Assembly (NCBI GenBank): GCA_900766585.1
Contig: CAAFVV010000053.1
Location: forward strand, 29,221-93,220
Reading direction: 5' to 3'
Source of the DNA: Clostridia bacterium
GTDB taxonomy: Bacteria; Bacillota; Clostridia; Oscillospirales; Acutalibacteraceae
Length of the DNA: 64,000 bases
Positions 52,454 through 59,705 of the stretch are shown piece after piece; position 1 is the stretch's first letter, and each line of letters begins with the position of its first letter. The position numbers were made by a program, and so were the translations under genes. The notes beneath the pieces were generated by a model. That model ran no database searches and was not told the origin of the DNA. It saw nothing but the letters and a program-made list of their open reading frames with translations.

Positions 52454-53269
52454 ATGTCCTGTATCGACACCGCCGCCCTGACGGTCGGCGCATCGGAGCC
52501 GACGGCGCACAGCCACAACACCTATCAGATGCTGTATGTCACCGCAGGCGGCGTGCAGCTGAGGGTTGCGGGAGCGGCATATGCCGTGACAGCGCCCGCC
52601 GTGGTATTTTTGAGCAATCTGGAGACCCATGCGCTGTCGGATATGGCGCCAGAATACCGTCGCTATGTCGTGAACATCCGGCCGAAGGAGGCGTTTTCCG
52701 CTATCCGCGATGCCGCAAGGCTGCTGTCTCCGTTTGTCGACCGCCCGTCGGGCTTTTCCCATGTGCTGCCGGTGCCAAACGAGGCGGCAACGCTTGAGGT
52801 ACTGTTCGGGCTGCTGCTTGAAGAGCACCGCGCAGGGGATTTTCCCGCCGGCGAAGCTGCCGTTTTGCAGACGATTCTGCGGCTGCTCTGCCGGAGCTGT
52901 CCCGCCGCGTTTCCCTATTGCCCGAGGGCGTACACGCCGCTTGTGCATCAGGTGAAGCAGCAGCTTGAGCGGGATCCCGCTGCCGAAGTGCCGCTTTCTC
53001 AGCTTGCGCAGAGCTATCATGTCAGCCAGTCCCACCTGTCCCACAGCTTCAAGCAGGCGACGGGCTACAGTATCGGGCGGTATCAGCTGCTCTGCCGTCT
53101 GGCGCTTGCCAAGGAGCTGCTGCGCACGACCGACCGGCCTGTCACGGCGGTGAGTGAGGACTGCGGCTTTTCGGATACCAGTAACTTTTCCCGTTATTTC
53201 CGCCGCGAGGTCGGCTGCACGCCGACAGCGTTCAGGCGGGACGGAGAACGCCATACAGGAGGAGTGTGA
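52454..53269 (+). CDS. AraC-family transcriptional regulator
   Basis: The 271-residue protein has a cupin-like N-terminal sensor half (SHNTYQMLYVTAGGVQLRV) and a C-terminal double helix-turn-helix (PLSQLAQSYHVSQSHLSHSF, then FSDTSNFSRYFRREVGCTP, about residues 165-265). It sits inside the cluster and is likely its local regulator, responding to a sugar or acid. The start at 52454 follows AAAGGAGG. It overlaps the next gene region as GTGA. Confidence 0.95.
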   Translation: MSCIDTAALTVGASEPTAHSHNTYQMLYVTAGGVQLRVAGAAYAVTAPAVVFLSNLETHALSDMAPEYRRYVVNIRPKEAFSAIRDAARLLSPFVDRPSGFSHVLPVPNEAATLEVLFGLLLEEHRAGDFPAGEAAVLQTILRLLCRSCPAAFPYCPRAYTPLVHQVKQQLERDPAAEVPLSQLAQSYHVSQSHLSHSFKQATGYSIGRYQLLCRLALAKELLRTTDRPVTAVSEDCGFSDTSNFSRYFRREVGCTPTAFRRDGERHTGGV

Positions 53270-53274
53270 CCGCG

Positions 53275-55110
53275 ATGATCGGGCAATGGAAAGCACAGTT
53301 TCGCCGGATGATGCTGTCCCCCGGCTTTGAGACGCCGGAGGAGGAATGCGCTGCGATTCTGGCAAAGCTCACCGCAGACGGCAGCTTTGCCGATGTGGAC
53401 TATGCGGATAAGCAGCCGAACTACTGGGGAATGATCCCGCATTTTGAGCGCACCATGGCGCTGTTTCAAAACCGCAGGGTGCAAAATACACCGGAGCTGC
53501 GGGAGCGGGCGCTTACAGCGCTGCGCTTCTGGCTCGCGTCCGATTTTCAAAACCCCAACTGGTGGCATAACGAGATCGGTCAGCCCAAGCGTCTCGGCGT
53601 GGCGGTGCTGCTGGCTGAGCCATGGCTGACTGCGGCGGAGCATGCGCGTGCCGTCGAGATCATCAGGCGCGGGTCGCTGTATGTCCATCCCGAGCGCTAT
53701 CACGTCTGGTTCGGTGCCAATCTGCTCTGGGGCGTGACGACGACGCTGTACCACGCCATGCTGGAAAATGATCCCGCCATTGCACAGGAGGCGCTGCACC
53801 ATGCAGAGGGCGAGTGCTATGTGACCGAGGGCGGACGCGAGGGCATCAAGGCGGATCACAGCTTCTTTCAGCATAACACCCAGCTGTACTCCGGCGGCTA
53901 CGGACGCAGCTTTATCATTGAGATTGCGCGGATTATGGCGGTGCTGCAGGGAACGGCGGCGCAGTTTTCTGCCGAAGCGCTCGACAGCTTTGCCGCCTTC
54001 CTGCTCGACGGCGAGCAGTGGATGCTCTGCGGCAACGCGTGGGATTTCAATGTCATCGGGCGGGAGATTGCCCGTACGGACGGCATTGTCAATCCGCCGT
54101 TTGCCCCGTCGCTCGCGTTGCTGTGCGACGTGGCGGAGCTGCCGCGCAGGGCGGAGCTCCGCGCCTTTTCCGTCCGGGTCAGCGGCGGGGACGCGCCGCT
54201 TTCCGGCGACCGTGCCTTCCCGGAGGGGCGGCTGTATGTCTGCCGCCGCGGCAGCTGCTATATCGGCACCCGCGTCACCGATCCCGGGCAGATGCTCGGC
54301 GAGACGATCAACGGCGAGAATTTCTATTCCGCCAACCTCTACGGCGGCGGTGTCACCTGCCAGATGAGCGATCCTGCGGCATATGACCGCCTGCCGCCGG
54401 TGTGGGACAACTGCAAAATGCCGGGCGTGACGGCGCGGATCGAGGACGATGCCGCGCTGATGGAAAAGCGGGCGCTCTGGCACGGGCGCTTTGCAGAGAA
54501 CCGCTATGGCCGCGTCTGCCGCCTGTCCGACCGCGACGGCTGTACGTTTCAGGACGTCAGCTTTAACGGCATCACCGGCGTGATCGCCCGCTTCTTTGCC
54601 GACGGCGCTATGGTTGCGCTCGGCGCGGGGCTGTGCGCCGACGGCGGCGAGACGATCGTGACGGGCATCGAGCAGTGCCGCGCGCGCGGCAGGGCGGAAA
54701 CACTGAATCTGCCGCGCGGCGAAGCGGTGCTTGCCGATGGGTTTTGCTATGCCGTGCTGGATCACAAGCCGCTTTGCCGCAGCGAAGAAACCCGCATCGG
54801 CGACTGGCGGCGCATCGACGTCTCCAGCACGGCACCGCCGGAGACGGCGACTGTGCGCACCTTGTGGCTGGAGCACGGCACTGCGCCCCAAAACGCCGCC
54901 TACGCCTATGCGGTCGTGCCGGCGGATACGGCGGAAAAAGCCGCAGACACGCTGGCTGCACTTACGGTTTTGGCGAATACGCCGCAGGTGCAGGCGATCG
55001 CCGCCCCCGGCCGTGTGCTGGCGGTGTTCCATGAGGATGCCGTGCTGACGCTGCCAAACGGCAGGACCGCAGCGGGCAGAGCCAAAACGGCGCAGGTGTT
55101 TTCCTGCTGA
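53275..55110 (+). CDS. PL8-type polysaccharide lyase homologue without signal peptide
   Basis: The 611-residue protein has the alpha/alpha-toroid pattern of hyaluronate/chondroitin lyases: an aromatic pair NWW (W96, W97), Asn149 in GANLLWG, His200 in DHSFFQHNTQ and Tyr209 in GGYGRSF. These have the same order and nearly the same spacing as the catalytic Asn-His-Tyr triad of PL8 enzymes. No signal peptide is present, so it should act in the cytoplasm, on imported oligosaccharides. A GTG at 53266 overlaps the AraC stop as an alternative start; GGAG precedes both. The C-terminal half is beta-rich. Confidence 0.88.
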   Translation: MIGQWKAQFRRMMLSPGFETPEEECAAILAKLTADGSFADVDYADKQPNYWGMIPHFERTMALFQNRRVQNTPELRERALTALRFWLASDFQNPNWWHNEIGQPKRLGVAVLLAEPWLTAAEHARAVEIIRRGSLYVHPERYHVWFGANLLWGVTTTLYHAMLENDPAIAQEALHHAEGECYVTEGGREGIKADHSFFQHNTQLYSGGYGRSFIIEIARIMAVLQGTAAQFSAEALDSFAAFLLDGEQWMLCGNAWDFNVIGREIARTDGIVNPPFAPSLALLCDVAELPRRAELRAFSVRVSGGDAPLSGDRAFPEGRLYVCRRGSCYIGTRVTDPGQMLGETINGENFYSANLYGGGVTCQMSDPAAYDRLPPVWDNCKMPGVTARIEDDAALMEKRALWHGRFAENRYGRVCRLSDRDGCTFQDVSFNGITGVIARFFADGAMVALGAGLCADGGETIVTGIEQCRARGRAETLNLPRGEAVLADGFCYAVLDHKPLCRSEETRIGDWRRIDVSSTAPPETATVRTLWLEHGTAPQNAAYAYAVVPADTAEKAADTLAALTVLANTPQVQAIAAPGRVLAVFHEDAVLTLPNGRTAAGRAKTAQVFSC

Positions 55111-55135
55111 TCCGGAAAAAATGACCAACCGACTG

Positions 55136-55172
55136 CCGCCCCTGTCCGCGCATACGGACGGGGGCGGTTTTT
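55136..55172 (+). terminator. Terminator of the flavoenzyme/lyase cluster
   Basis: A 13-bp stem (CCGCCCCTGTCCG with CGGACGGGGGCGG, one G-T pair) is followed by five T, 26 bases after the lyase stop. Confidence 0.88.
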
Positions 55173-55265
55173 GCGCGGCGGGGCAGAAGCCCTGCCGTTT
55201 TTCTGTATGGAAGCCGGGATTGGCGGGCAGACTATCTCCACCGATATGACAAGGGGGAGTCGCCG

Positions 55266-56060
55266 ATGGAAAAAGAACCGTTTCCCGCAAAATGGCGCGG
55301 CAGATGCCTGTTGATCGAATGGATCCCGCTTTTGCTGCCGCCGGTGTATGCCGCCGTGCGGTGGGGGCTTGCACGTCTGCCGCTGCCGGTGCCCGGCGGA
55401 CTGCCGTCCTGGGTGCTTCCGGCGGCTGCCGCGCTGCTGGCGGATCTGCTGACGGCACCCCTGCGGTTCGGGCGGCGGCTGTTTTATTACCGCTTAGCCG
55501 CGGGGCGCGACCCGCGCGGCAGCTTTCGCCGTGCGTTTCGCCATGCCGGGCGTGCGCTCGGCTGGCGGGTAACGGTCTGCCTGTGCCGCTCGGTGCTGCT
55601 GGCGGCAGCGCTGCTGCCGCTTGCCGCAGCCGGACAGCTGGCGGAGCAGCTGCGCGGGATGACGGCGGCGCCGTCGGTGGATCTGGCGCTTTTGTCCTGC
55701 CACCTCGCCGCCGCGGCGGCACTGCTGCTGCTCATCCCCTTGGCCCTGTGGCTGCTGCTCAGCCTGATGCCGCTTGCGGAGCTGTGCGCCGACAGCGGCG
55801 GGCTGTTTCGCGCCCTGTCGCGGTCGTGCCGGATGATGCGCGGCAGACGGGGGCAGGCGGCGCTTCTCCGTCTGCGGGAGAGCTGGCGGCTGCTGCTTTC
55901 GCCGCTGCCGGTCATCGGGCAGCTGGCGGCAGCCAAACGGCAGTGGCGGCTGGCGCTGTGGATCCGCCGCCGCGAGACCGCCGTGCTGCCGCCGATGCAG
56001 GAGGGTGTGCGGCTGTATGTCCCGCATTCCGGCGGCAAAATTTCGTCTCCGCCCTTGTAA
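55266..56060 (+). CDS. Hypothetical polytopic membrane protein
   Basis: The 264-residue product has about four hydrophobic segments (WIPLLLPPVYAAVRWGLARL, VLLAAALLPLAAAGQLA, ALLLLIPLALWLLLSLMPLA) and many Arg residues between them. The start is supported by AAGGGGGA. Its stop lies inside the metG promoter, so it is a separate unit from metG. No family recognised. Confidence 0.6.
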   Translation: MEKEPFPAKWRGRCLLIEWIPLLLPPVYAAVRWGLARLPLPVPGGLPSWVLPAAAALLADLLTAPLRFGRRLFYYRLAAGRDPRGSFRRAFRHAGRALGWRVTVCLCRSVLLAAALLPLAAAGQLAEQLRGMTAAPSVDLALLSCHLAAAAALLLLIPLALWLLLSLMPLAELCADSGGLFRALSRSCRMMRGRRGQAALLRLRESWRLLLSPLPVIGQLAAAKRQWRLALWIRRRETAVLPPMQEGVRLYVPHSGGKISSPPL

Positions 56061-56082
56061 TTCCGACAGGATATGGTATAAT
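56055..56082 (+). promoter_or_regulatory. Promoter of metG
   Basis: TTGTAA at 56055-56060 and a perfect TATAAT at 56077-56082 are spaced by 16 bases, with a TGG extended -10. The short leader (about 47 bases) leaves no room for a T-box. Confidence 0.75.
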
Positions 56083-56135
56083 CAAAGGGCAGACCCGCGA
56101 AAAGCGGGGAAAAGTGTAAGGAGAATGACGCCCTT

Positions 56136-58073
56136 ATGAAACCGAAATTTTATATTACGACCGCCATCGCCTATGCCTCCCGCAAGCCGCATATCGGCAA
56201 CTCCTACGATATCGTGCTGGCGGACACGATTGCCCGCTATAAGCGGATGCAGGGCTTTGACGTGCATTTCCTCACCGGCTCGGACGAGCACGGGCAGAAA
56301 ATCGAGCAGTATGCCGCCGAGCGCGGCATCACGCCGCAGCAATATGTGGACGAGGTCTCCGCCTCCATCAAGCAGGTGTGGGATTCGCTCAACGTCACCT
56401 ATGACCGCTTTATCCGCACAACCGACCCGGATCATGTGGCGGCGGTCTCCGCCATCTTCAAAAAGCTGTATGACCAGGGCGATATCTACAAGGGAGAATA
56501 CAACGGCAAATACTGCGTTCCCTGCGAATCGTTTTTCACTGCGTCTCAGCTTGTCGACGGCAAATGCCCCGACTGCGGGCGCGAGGTCATCGACGCCAAG
56601 GAGGAGGCGTATTTCCTGCGGCTGACCAAATACCAGGACCGCCTGCGGCAGTATTATGACGACAACCCCGATTTCTTCCGCCCCGAGTCCCGCCGCAACG
56701 AGATGATCCACAACTTTTTGGAGCCGGGACTGAGCGACCTGTGTGTGTCCCGCTCCTCCTTCAAATGGGGCATCCCGGTGGAATTTGATCCGAAGCATGT
56801 GATCTATGTCTGGATCGACGCGCTCTCGAACTATATCACCGGACTGGGCTATCACCCCGACGGCAGCAGCGAGCTGTACCGCCGCTACTGGCCCGCCGAC
56901 CTGCATGTGATCGGCAAGGACATCGTGCGGTTCCACACGATCTACTGGCCGATCCTGCTCATGGCGCTCGGCGAGCCGCTGCCCCGTCAGGTGCTCGGCC
57001 ATCCGTGGCTTCTGTCCGGCGAGGACAAGATGAGCAAGTCTAAGGGCAACGTGCTGTATGCCGACGAGCTGGCCGCCCGCTTCGGCACCGACGCCGTGAG
57101 GTATTATCTGCTGTCCGAGATGCCGTTTGCACAGGACGGCACCATCACCTATGAGAGCTTCCTGCTCAAATACAACGCCGATCTCGCGAATACGCTCGGC
57201 AACCTCGTCAACCGCACTGTCGCGATGACCAACAAGTATTTCGGCGGCACGGTCAATCGCCCGCAGCCGTCTGACGACACCGTGCTGCGCGATGCCGCCG
57301 CCGAGACGGCTGCCCGCTACACCGGGCAGATGGATACCTACCACAACGCAGACGCCGCCGACAGCGTGATGACGCTGTGCAAGCGCTGCAACAAGTATAT
57401 CGACGAGACCGCCCCGTGGGTGCTGGCGAAGGACGACAGCGCCCGCGGCAGGCTGGAGGAAGTGCTGTACAACCTGTGCGAGAGCATCCGCGCCGTCGCC
57501 GTGTGGCTGACCCCGATGCTGCCCGCCACTGCGGAGGCGATCTTTGCCCAGCTCGGCGTGCCTGCCGAGCTGCAGACCGTGCCGTCGGCGGCGTTCGGCA
57601 CAGCGGAGCGCTTCACGGTCGGCACGCCGACCCCGCTGTTTGCCCGCATCGACGTGGAAAAGACGCTTGCCGAGCTGCAGGCGGAGCGGGAGGCCGCTTC
57701 CGCGGCGGAAAAGGCGGCGGCGCCCGCCGAGGGCGTGGCATTTCTGCCGCAGATCGGCATTGAGCAGTTTGCACAGACCGATCTGCGCGTGGCCAAGATC
57801 ACGGCGTGCGAGCCGGTGCCGAAGGCAAAAAAGCTGTTGAAGCTGACGCTTGACGACGGCAGCGGCAACCCCCGCATTGTCTGCTCCGGCATTGCCAAAT
57901 GGTACACACCCGAGGAGCTGATCGGCAAGAGCGTCGTGCTGGTCGCGAACCTCAAGCCCGCTGTGCTCTGCGGCGTCGAAAGCTGCGGCATGATCCTGGC
58001 GGCCGATGCCGGCGACGGCACGGCGCGGGTGCTGTTTGTCGACGGTGTGCCCGCGGGCAGCCGTGTCCGCTGA
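56136..58073 (+). CDS. metG: Methionyl-tRNA synthetase with C-terminal tRNA-binding domain
   Basis: It charges tRNA-Met. The 645-residue protein has the class I motifs KPHIGN at about 18-22 and KMSKS at about 299, a CxxC zinc knuckle (CVPCESFF and CPDCG, about 126-150), and a C-terminal EMAP-II/Trbp111-like domain (FAQTDLRVAKITACEPVPKA, about 545-645), a dimerising form common in Firmicutes. tatD follows after 7 bases. Confidence 0.97.
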   Translation: MKPKFYITTAIAYASRKPHIGNSYDIVLADTIARYKRMQGFDVHFLTGSDEHGQKIEQYAAERGITPQQYVDEVSASIKQVWDSLNVTYDRFIRTTDPDHVAAVSAIFKKLYDQGDIYKGEYNGKYCVPCESFFTASQLVDGKCPDCGREVIDAKEEAYFLRLTKYQDRLRQYYDDNPDFFRPESRRNEMIHNFLEPGLSDLCVSRSSFKWGIPVEFDPKHVIYVWIDALSNYITGLGYHPDGSSELYRRYWPADLHVIGKDIVRFHTIYWPILLMALGEPLPRQVLGHPWLLSGEDKMSKSKGNVLYADELAARFGTDAVRYYLLSEMPFAQDGTITYESFLLKYNADLANTLGNLVNRTVAMTNKYFGGTVNRPQPSDDTVLRDAAAETAARYTGQMDTYHNADAADSVMTLCKRCNKYIDETAPWVLAKDDSARGRLEEVLYNLCESIRAVAVWLTPMLPATAEAIFAQLGVPAELQTVPSAAFGTAERFTVGTPTPLFARIDVEKTLAELQAEREAASAAEKAAAPAEGVAFLPQIGIEQFAQTDLRVAKITACEPVPKAKKLLKLTLDDGSGNPRIVCSGIAKWYTPEELIGKSVVLVANLKPAVLCGVESCGMILAADAGDGTARVLFVDGVPAGSRVR

Positions 58074-58080
58074 TCCCGCT

Positions 58081-58860
58081 ATGGCGATATTCGATACCCA
58101 TGCCCACTATGACGACGCTGCCTTTGACGCGGACCGCGATACGCTGACGGCGGCACTGCCGGCAAACGGTGTGCGCGCGGTCGTCAACGCCGGGGCGGAT
58201 CTGTCCTCCTCCCGCGAGGGGATCGCGCTTTGCGAGCGGCTGCCGTTTTTTCGCGCGGCGGTCGGCGTCCACCCCGAAGCCGCGGCGGCGTTTCCCGCCG
58301 ACGGCGAGGCGCAGCTGGAGGCGCTGGCGCAGCATCCCGCCGTGGTCGCGATCGGCGAGATCGGGCTTGACTATCACTATGCGGACGCCTGCCCCCGCGA
58401 GCGGCAGAAAGAGGTGTTCGCCCGTCAGGTTGCGCTGGCGAACCGGCTGTCGCTGCCGGTCATCGTCCACGACCGCGAGGCACACGAGGACACGCTCGCG
58501 ATCCTGCGCCGCTATCGCCCCGCCGGCGTCGTCCACTGCTTTTCCGGCAGTGTGGAGATGATGCGCGAGGTCACGGCGCTCGGGATGTATGTGGGGCTGG
58601 GCGGCGCCGTCACCTTCAAAAATGCCCGCCGCCCCGTCGAGGTCGCCGCCGCGGTCCCGCTCGACCGGCTCGTGCTGGAGACCGACGCGCCGTATATGGC
58701 ACCCGTTCCCCTGCGCGGCAGGCGCTGCGATTCCGCGATGATCGCCCTTACCGCCGCCCGCATTGCCGGGATCCGGCAGATGCCGGTCGATGCCCTTTTG
58801 CAGGCGACATTCGACAATGCCTGCCGTCTCTATCGGCTTTCCCCCTCGGATTTCCTGTGA
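58081..58860 (+). CDS. tatD: TatD-family metal-dependent hydrolase (DNase-like)
   Basis: The 259-residue TIM-barrel protein has the TatD signature: FDTHAHYDDAAFDADRD, Glu in AIGEIGLDYHYADACP, His in PVIVHDREAHED, VHCFSGSVEMM and Asp in LETDAPYMAP. It starts at 58081; the frame from 58006 lies inside metG. metG-tatD adjacency is standard in Firmicutes. Members act on nucleic acids or as D-aminoacyl hydrolases; the role here is not settled. Confidence 0.94.
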   Translation: MAIFDTHAHYDDAAFDADRDTLTAALPANGVRAVVNAGADLSSSREGIALCERLPFFRAAVGVHPEAAAAFPADGEAQLEALAQHPAVVAIGEIGLDYHYADACPRERQKEVFARQVALANRLSLPVIVHDREAHEDTLAILRRYRPAGVVHCFSGSVEMMREVTALGMYVGLGGAVTFKNARRPVEVAAAVPLDRLVLETDAPYMAPVPLRGRRCDSAMIALTAARIAGIRQMPVDALLQATFDNACRLYRLSPSDFL

Positions 58861-58877
58861 AATCCCGGCAAACCCTC

Positions 58878-58906
58878 TTGACGGCGCACGTTTTTTTGTG
58901 TACAAT
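58878..58906 (+). promoter_or_regulatory. Promoter of the DUF1292 gene, perhaps also of the 6S RNA
   Basis: TTGACG at 58878-58883 and TACAAT at 58901-58906 are spaced by 17 bases. The next strong transcription stop is the U-tract of the 6S RNA at 59482-59488, so this promoter could also feed the RNA. Confidence 0.8.
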
Positions 58907-58944
58907 AAAGGCAGAACCTGATACAGAAAAGAGGCCGATGGACA

Positions 58945-59286
58945 ATGGCAGATGTATATAAGCCCGGCGAAGAGCCGGATGCCGACGAGCTGGCGACCAA
59001 TGTCGTCTCCGTGGTGGATGACGACGGCGTGGAGCACGAATTTGAGATCCTCGACGAGCTGGAGACGGAGGACGGCTATTTCCTCGCCCTCCTGCCGAGC
59101 TATGACGACCCGAGCGAGATGGTCAACGACGACGGCGAGCTGATCATTCTGGAAGTGGTGCAGGAGGACGGCAAGGATATGCTCGCCCCCATCCTGGACG
59201 ACGAAAAATACGACCGGATCGCCAACCGGTTTGAGGAGCGCCTGTCGGAATACTACGACATCGAAGCCCTCGAGCCGGAAAACTGA
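58945..59286 (+). CDS. DUF1292 (YrzB-like) acidic protein
   Basis: The 113-residue, strongly acidic protein contains NVVSVVDDDGVEHEFEILDE and YFLALLPSYDD, the pattern of DUF1292 proteins found throughout Firmicutes. Function unknown. The ATG follows AAGAGGCC. The gene ends six bases before the predicted 6S RNA. Confidence 0.85.
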   Translation: MADVYKPGEEPDADELATNVVSVVDDDGVEHEFEILDELETEDGYFLALLPSYDDPSEMVNDDGELIILEVVQEDGKDMLAPILDDEKYDRIANRFEERLSEYYDIEALEPEN

Positions 59287-59291
59287 TCACC

Positions 59292-59489
59292 ACCCTGCCT
59301 GATGCGCGGACTGTCACCTATAACCCTACTACAGAGTTGATTCGGGAGCCTTGCTCCTTCGGCGGACTGCAGACCTCCCCGTCTTTGGCGGGAAGAAGGG
59401 AGCGCGAACCCGAAGGGCGGCACCCACCTGCTTACCGGTATAGTAGCAGGTTATCGCGGTGACATTACGGTCGGGCGGGGCTTTTTTTA
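59292..59489 (+). ncRNA. ssrS: Probable 6S RNA
   Basis: 6S RNA mimics an open promoter and binds housekeeping RNA polymerase. The ~198-base region folds into one long rod. The closing stem 59293-59302 (CCCTGCCTGA) pairs with 59471-59480 (two G-T pairs), TGTCACC 59312-59318 with 59458-59464, ATAACC 59320-59325 with 59449-59454, and CTACTA 59326-59331 with 59441-59446. TTCGGG 59341-59346 pairs with CCCGAA 59409-59414, and GCTCCTTC 59353-59360 with 59395-59403. A competing hairpin ACCTGCT/AGCAGGT at 59426-59451 can form in the 3' side of the bubble, as in known 6S RNAs. Seven T follow the closing stem. The motif GGCACCCACCTG fits the family. Identification is by structure and memory. Confidence 0.72.
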
Positions 59490-59497
59490 TGCCCAAA

Positions 59498-59547
59498 AAC
59501 AGACCCGTTATGCGGCGCCGGGCGCGTATCCGCATAACAGGTCTGTT
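59498..59547 (-). terminator. Long hairpin downstream of the M16 peptidase
   Basis: An 18-base stem (AACAGACCCGTTATGCGG with CCGCATAACAGGTCTGTT, one non-Watson-Crick pair that becomes G-T on the minus strand) has a 14-base loop and is followed on the minus strand by TTTTGGGC. It may shield the 6S RNA from antisense transcription. Confidence 0.65.
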
Positions 59548-59607
59548 GCTGAAAAAATACACCGCAAAACAGGCGGCAGCAGACAGAAAGCCGCCGGAAA
59601 ACGCAGC

Positions 59608-59641
59608 AACCGCCCGGCAGCTGATCAGCTGCCGGGCGGTT
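59608..59641. terminator. Perfect 34-base palindrome after the M16 peptidase gene
   Basis: AACCGCCCGGCAGCTGA and its exact complement meet without a loop. It lies 65 bases after the minus-strand peptidase stop and probably acts as a terminator, although no T-run follows directly. Confidence 0.6.
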
Positions 59642-59705
59642 ATCCTGTTTGCGTGTTCCTGCCGAAAAATTCGGCGGGATTTTTTTGTTGCCGGAAAGCG
59701 GGGCG

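Noticed and set aside
51293..55722. Two long minus-strand frames (690 and 842 codons) opposite the lyase cluster
   Set aside because: They lie fully opposite well-recognised genes and have low-complexity Arg/Ala/His-rich products; third-position GC bias explains them.
56083..56135. T-box leader upstream of metG
   Set aside because: The leader is only about 50 bases and lacks the T-box motif and antiterminator.
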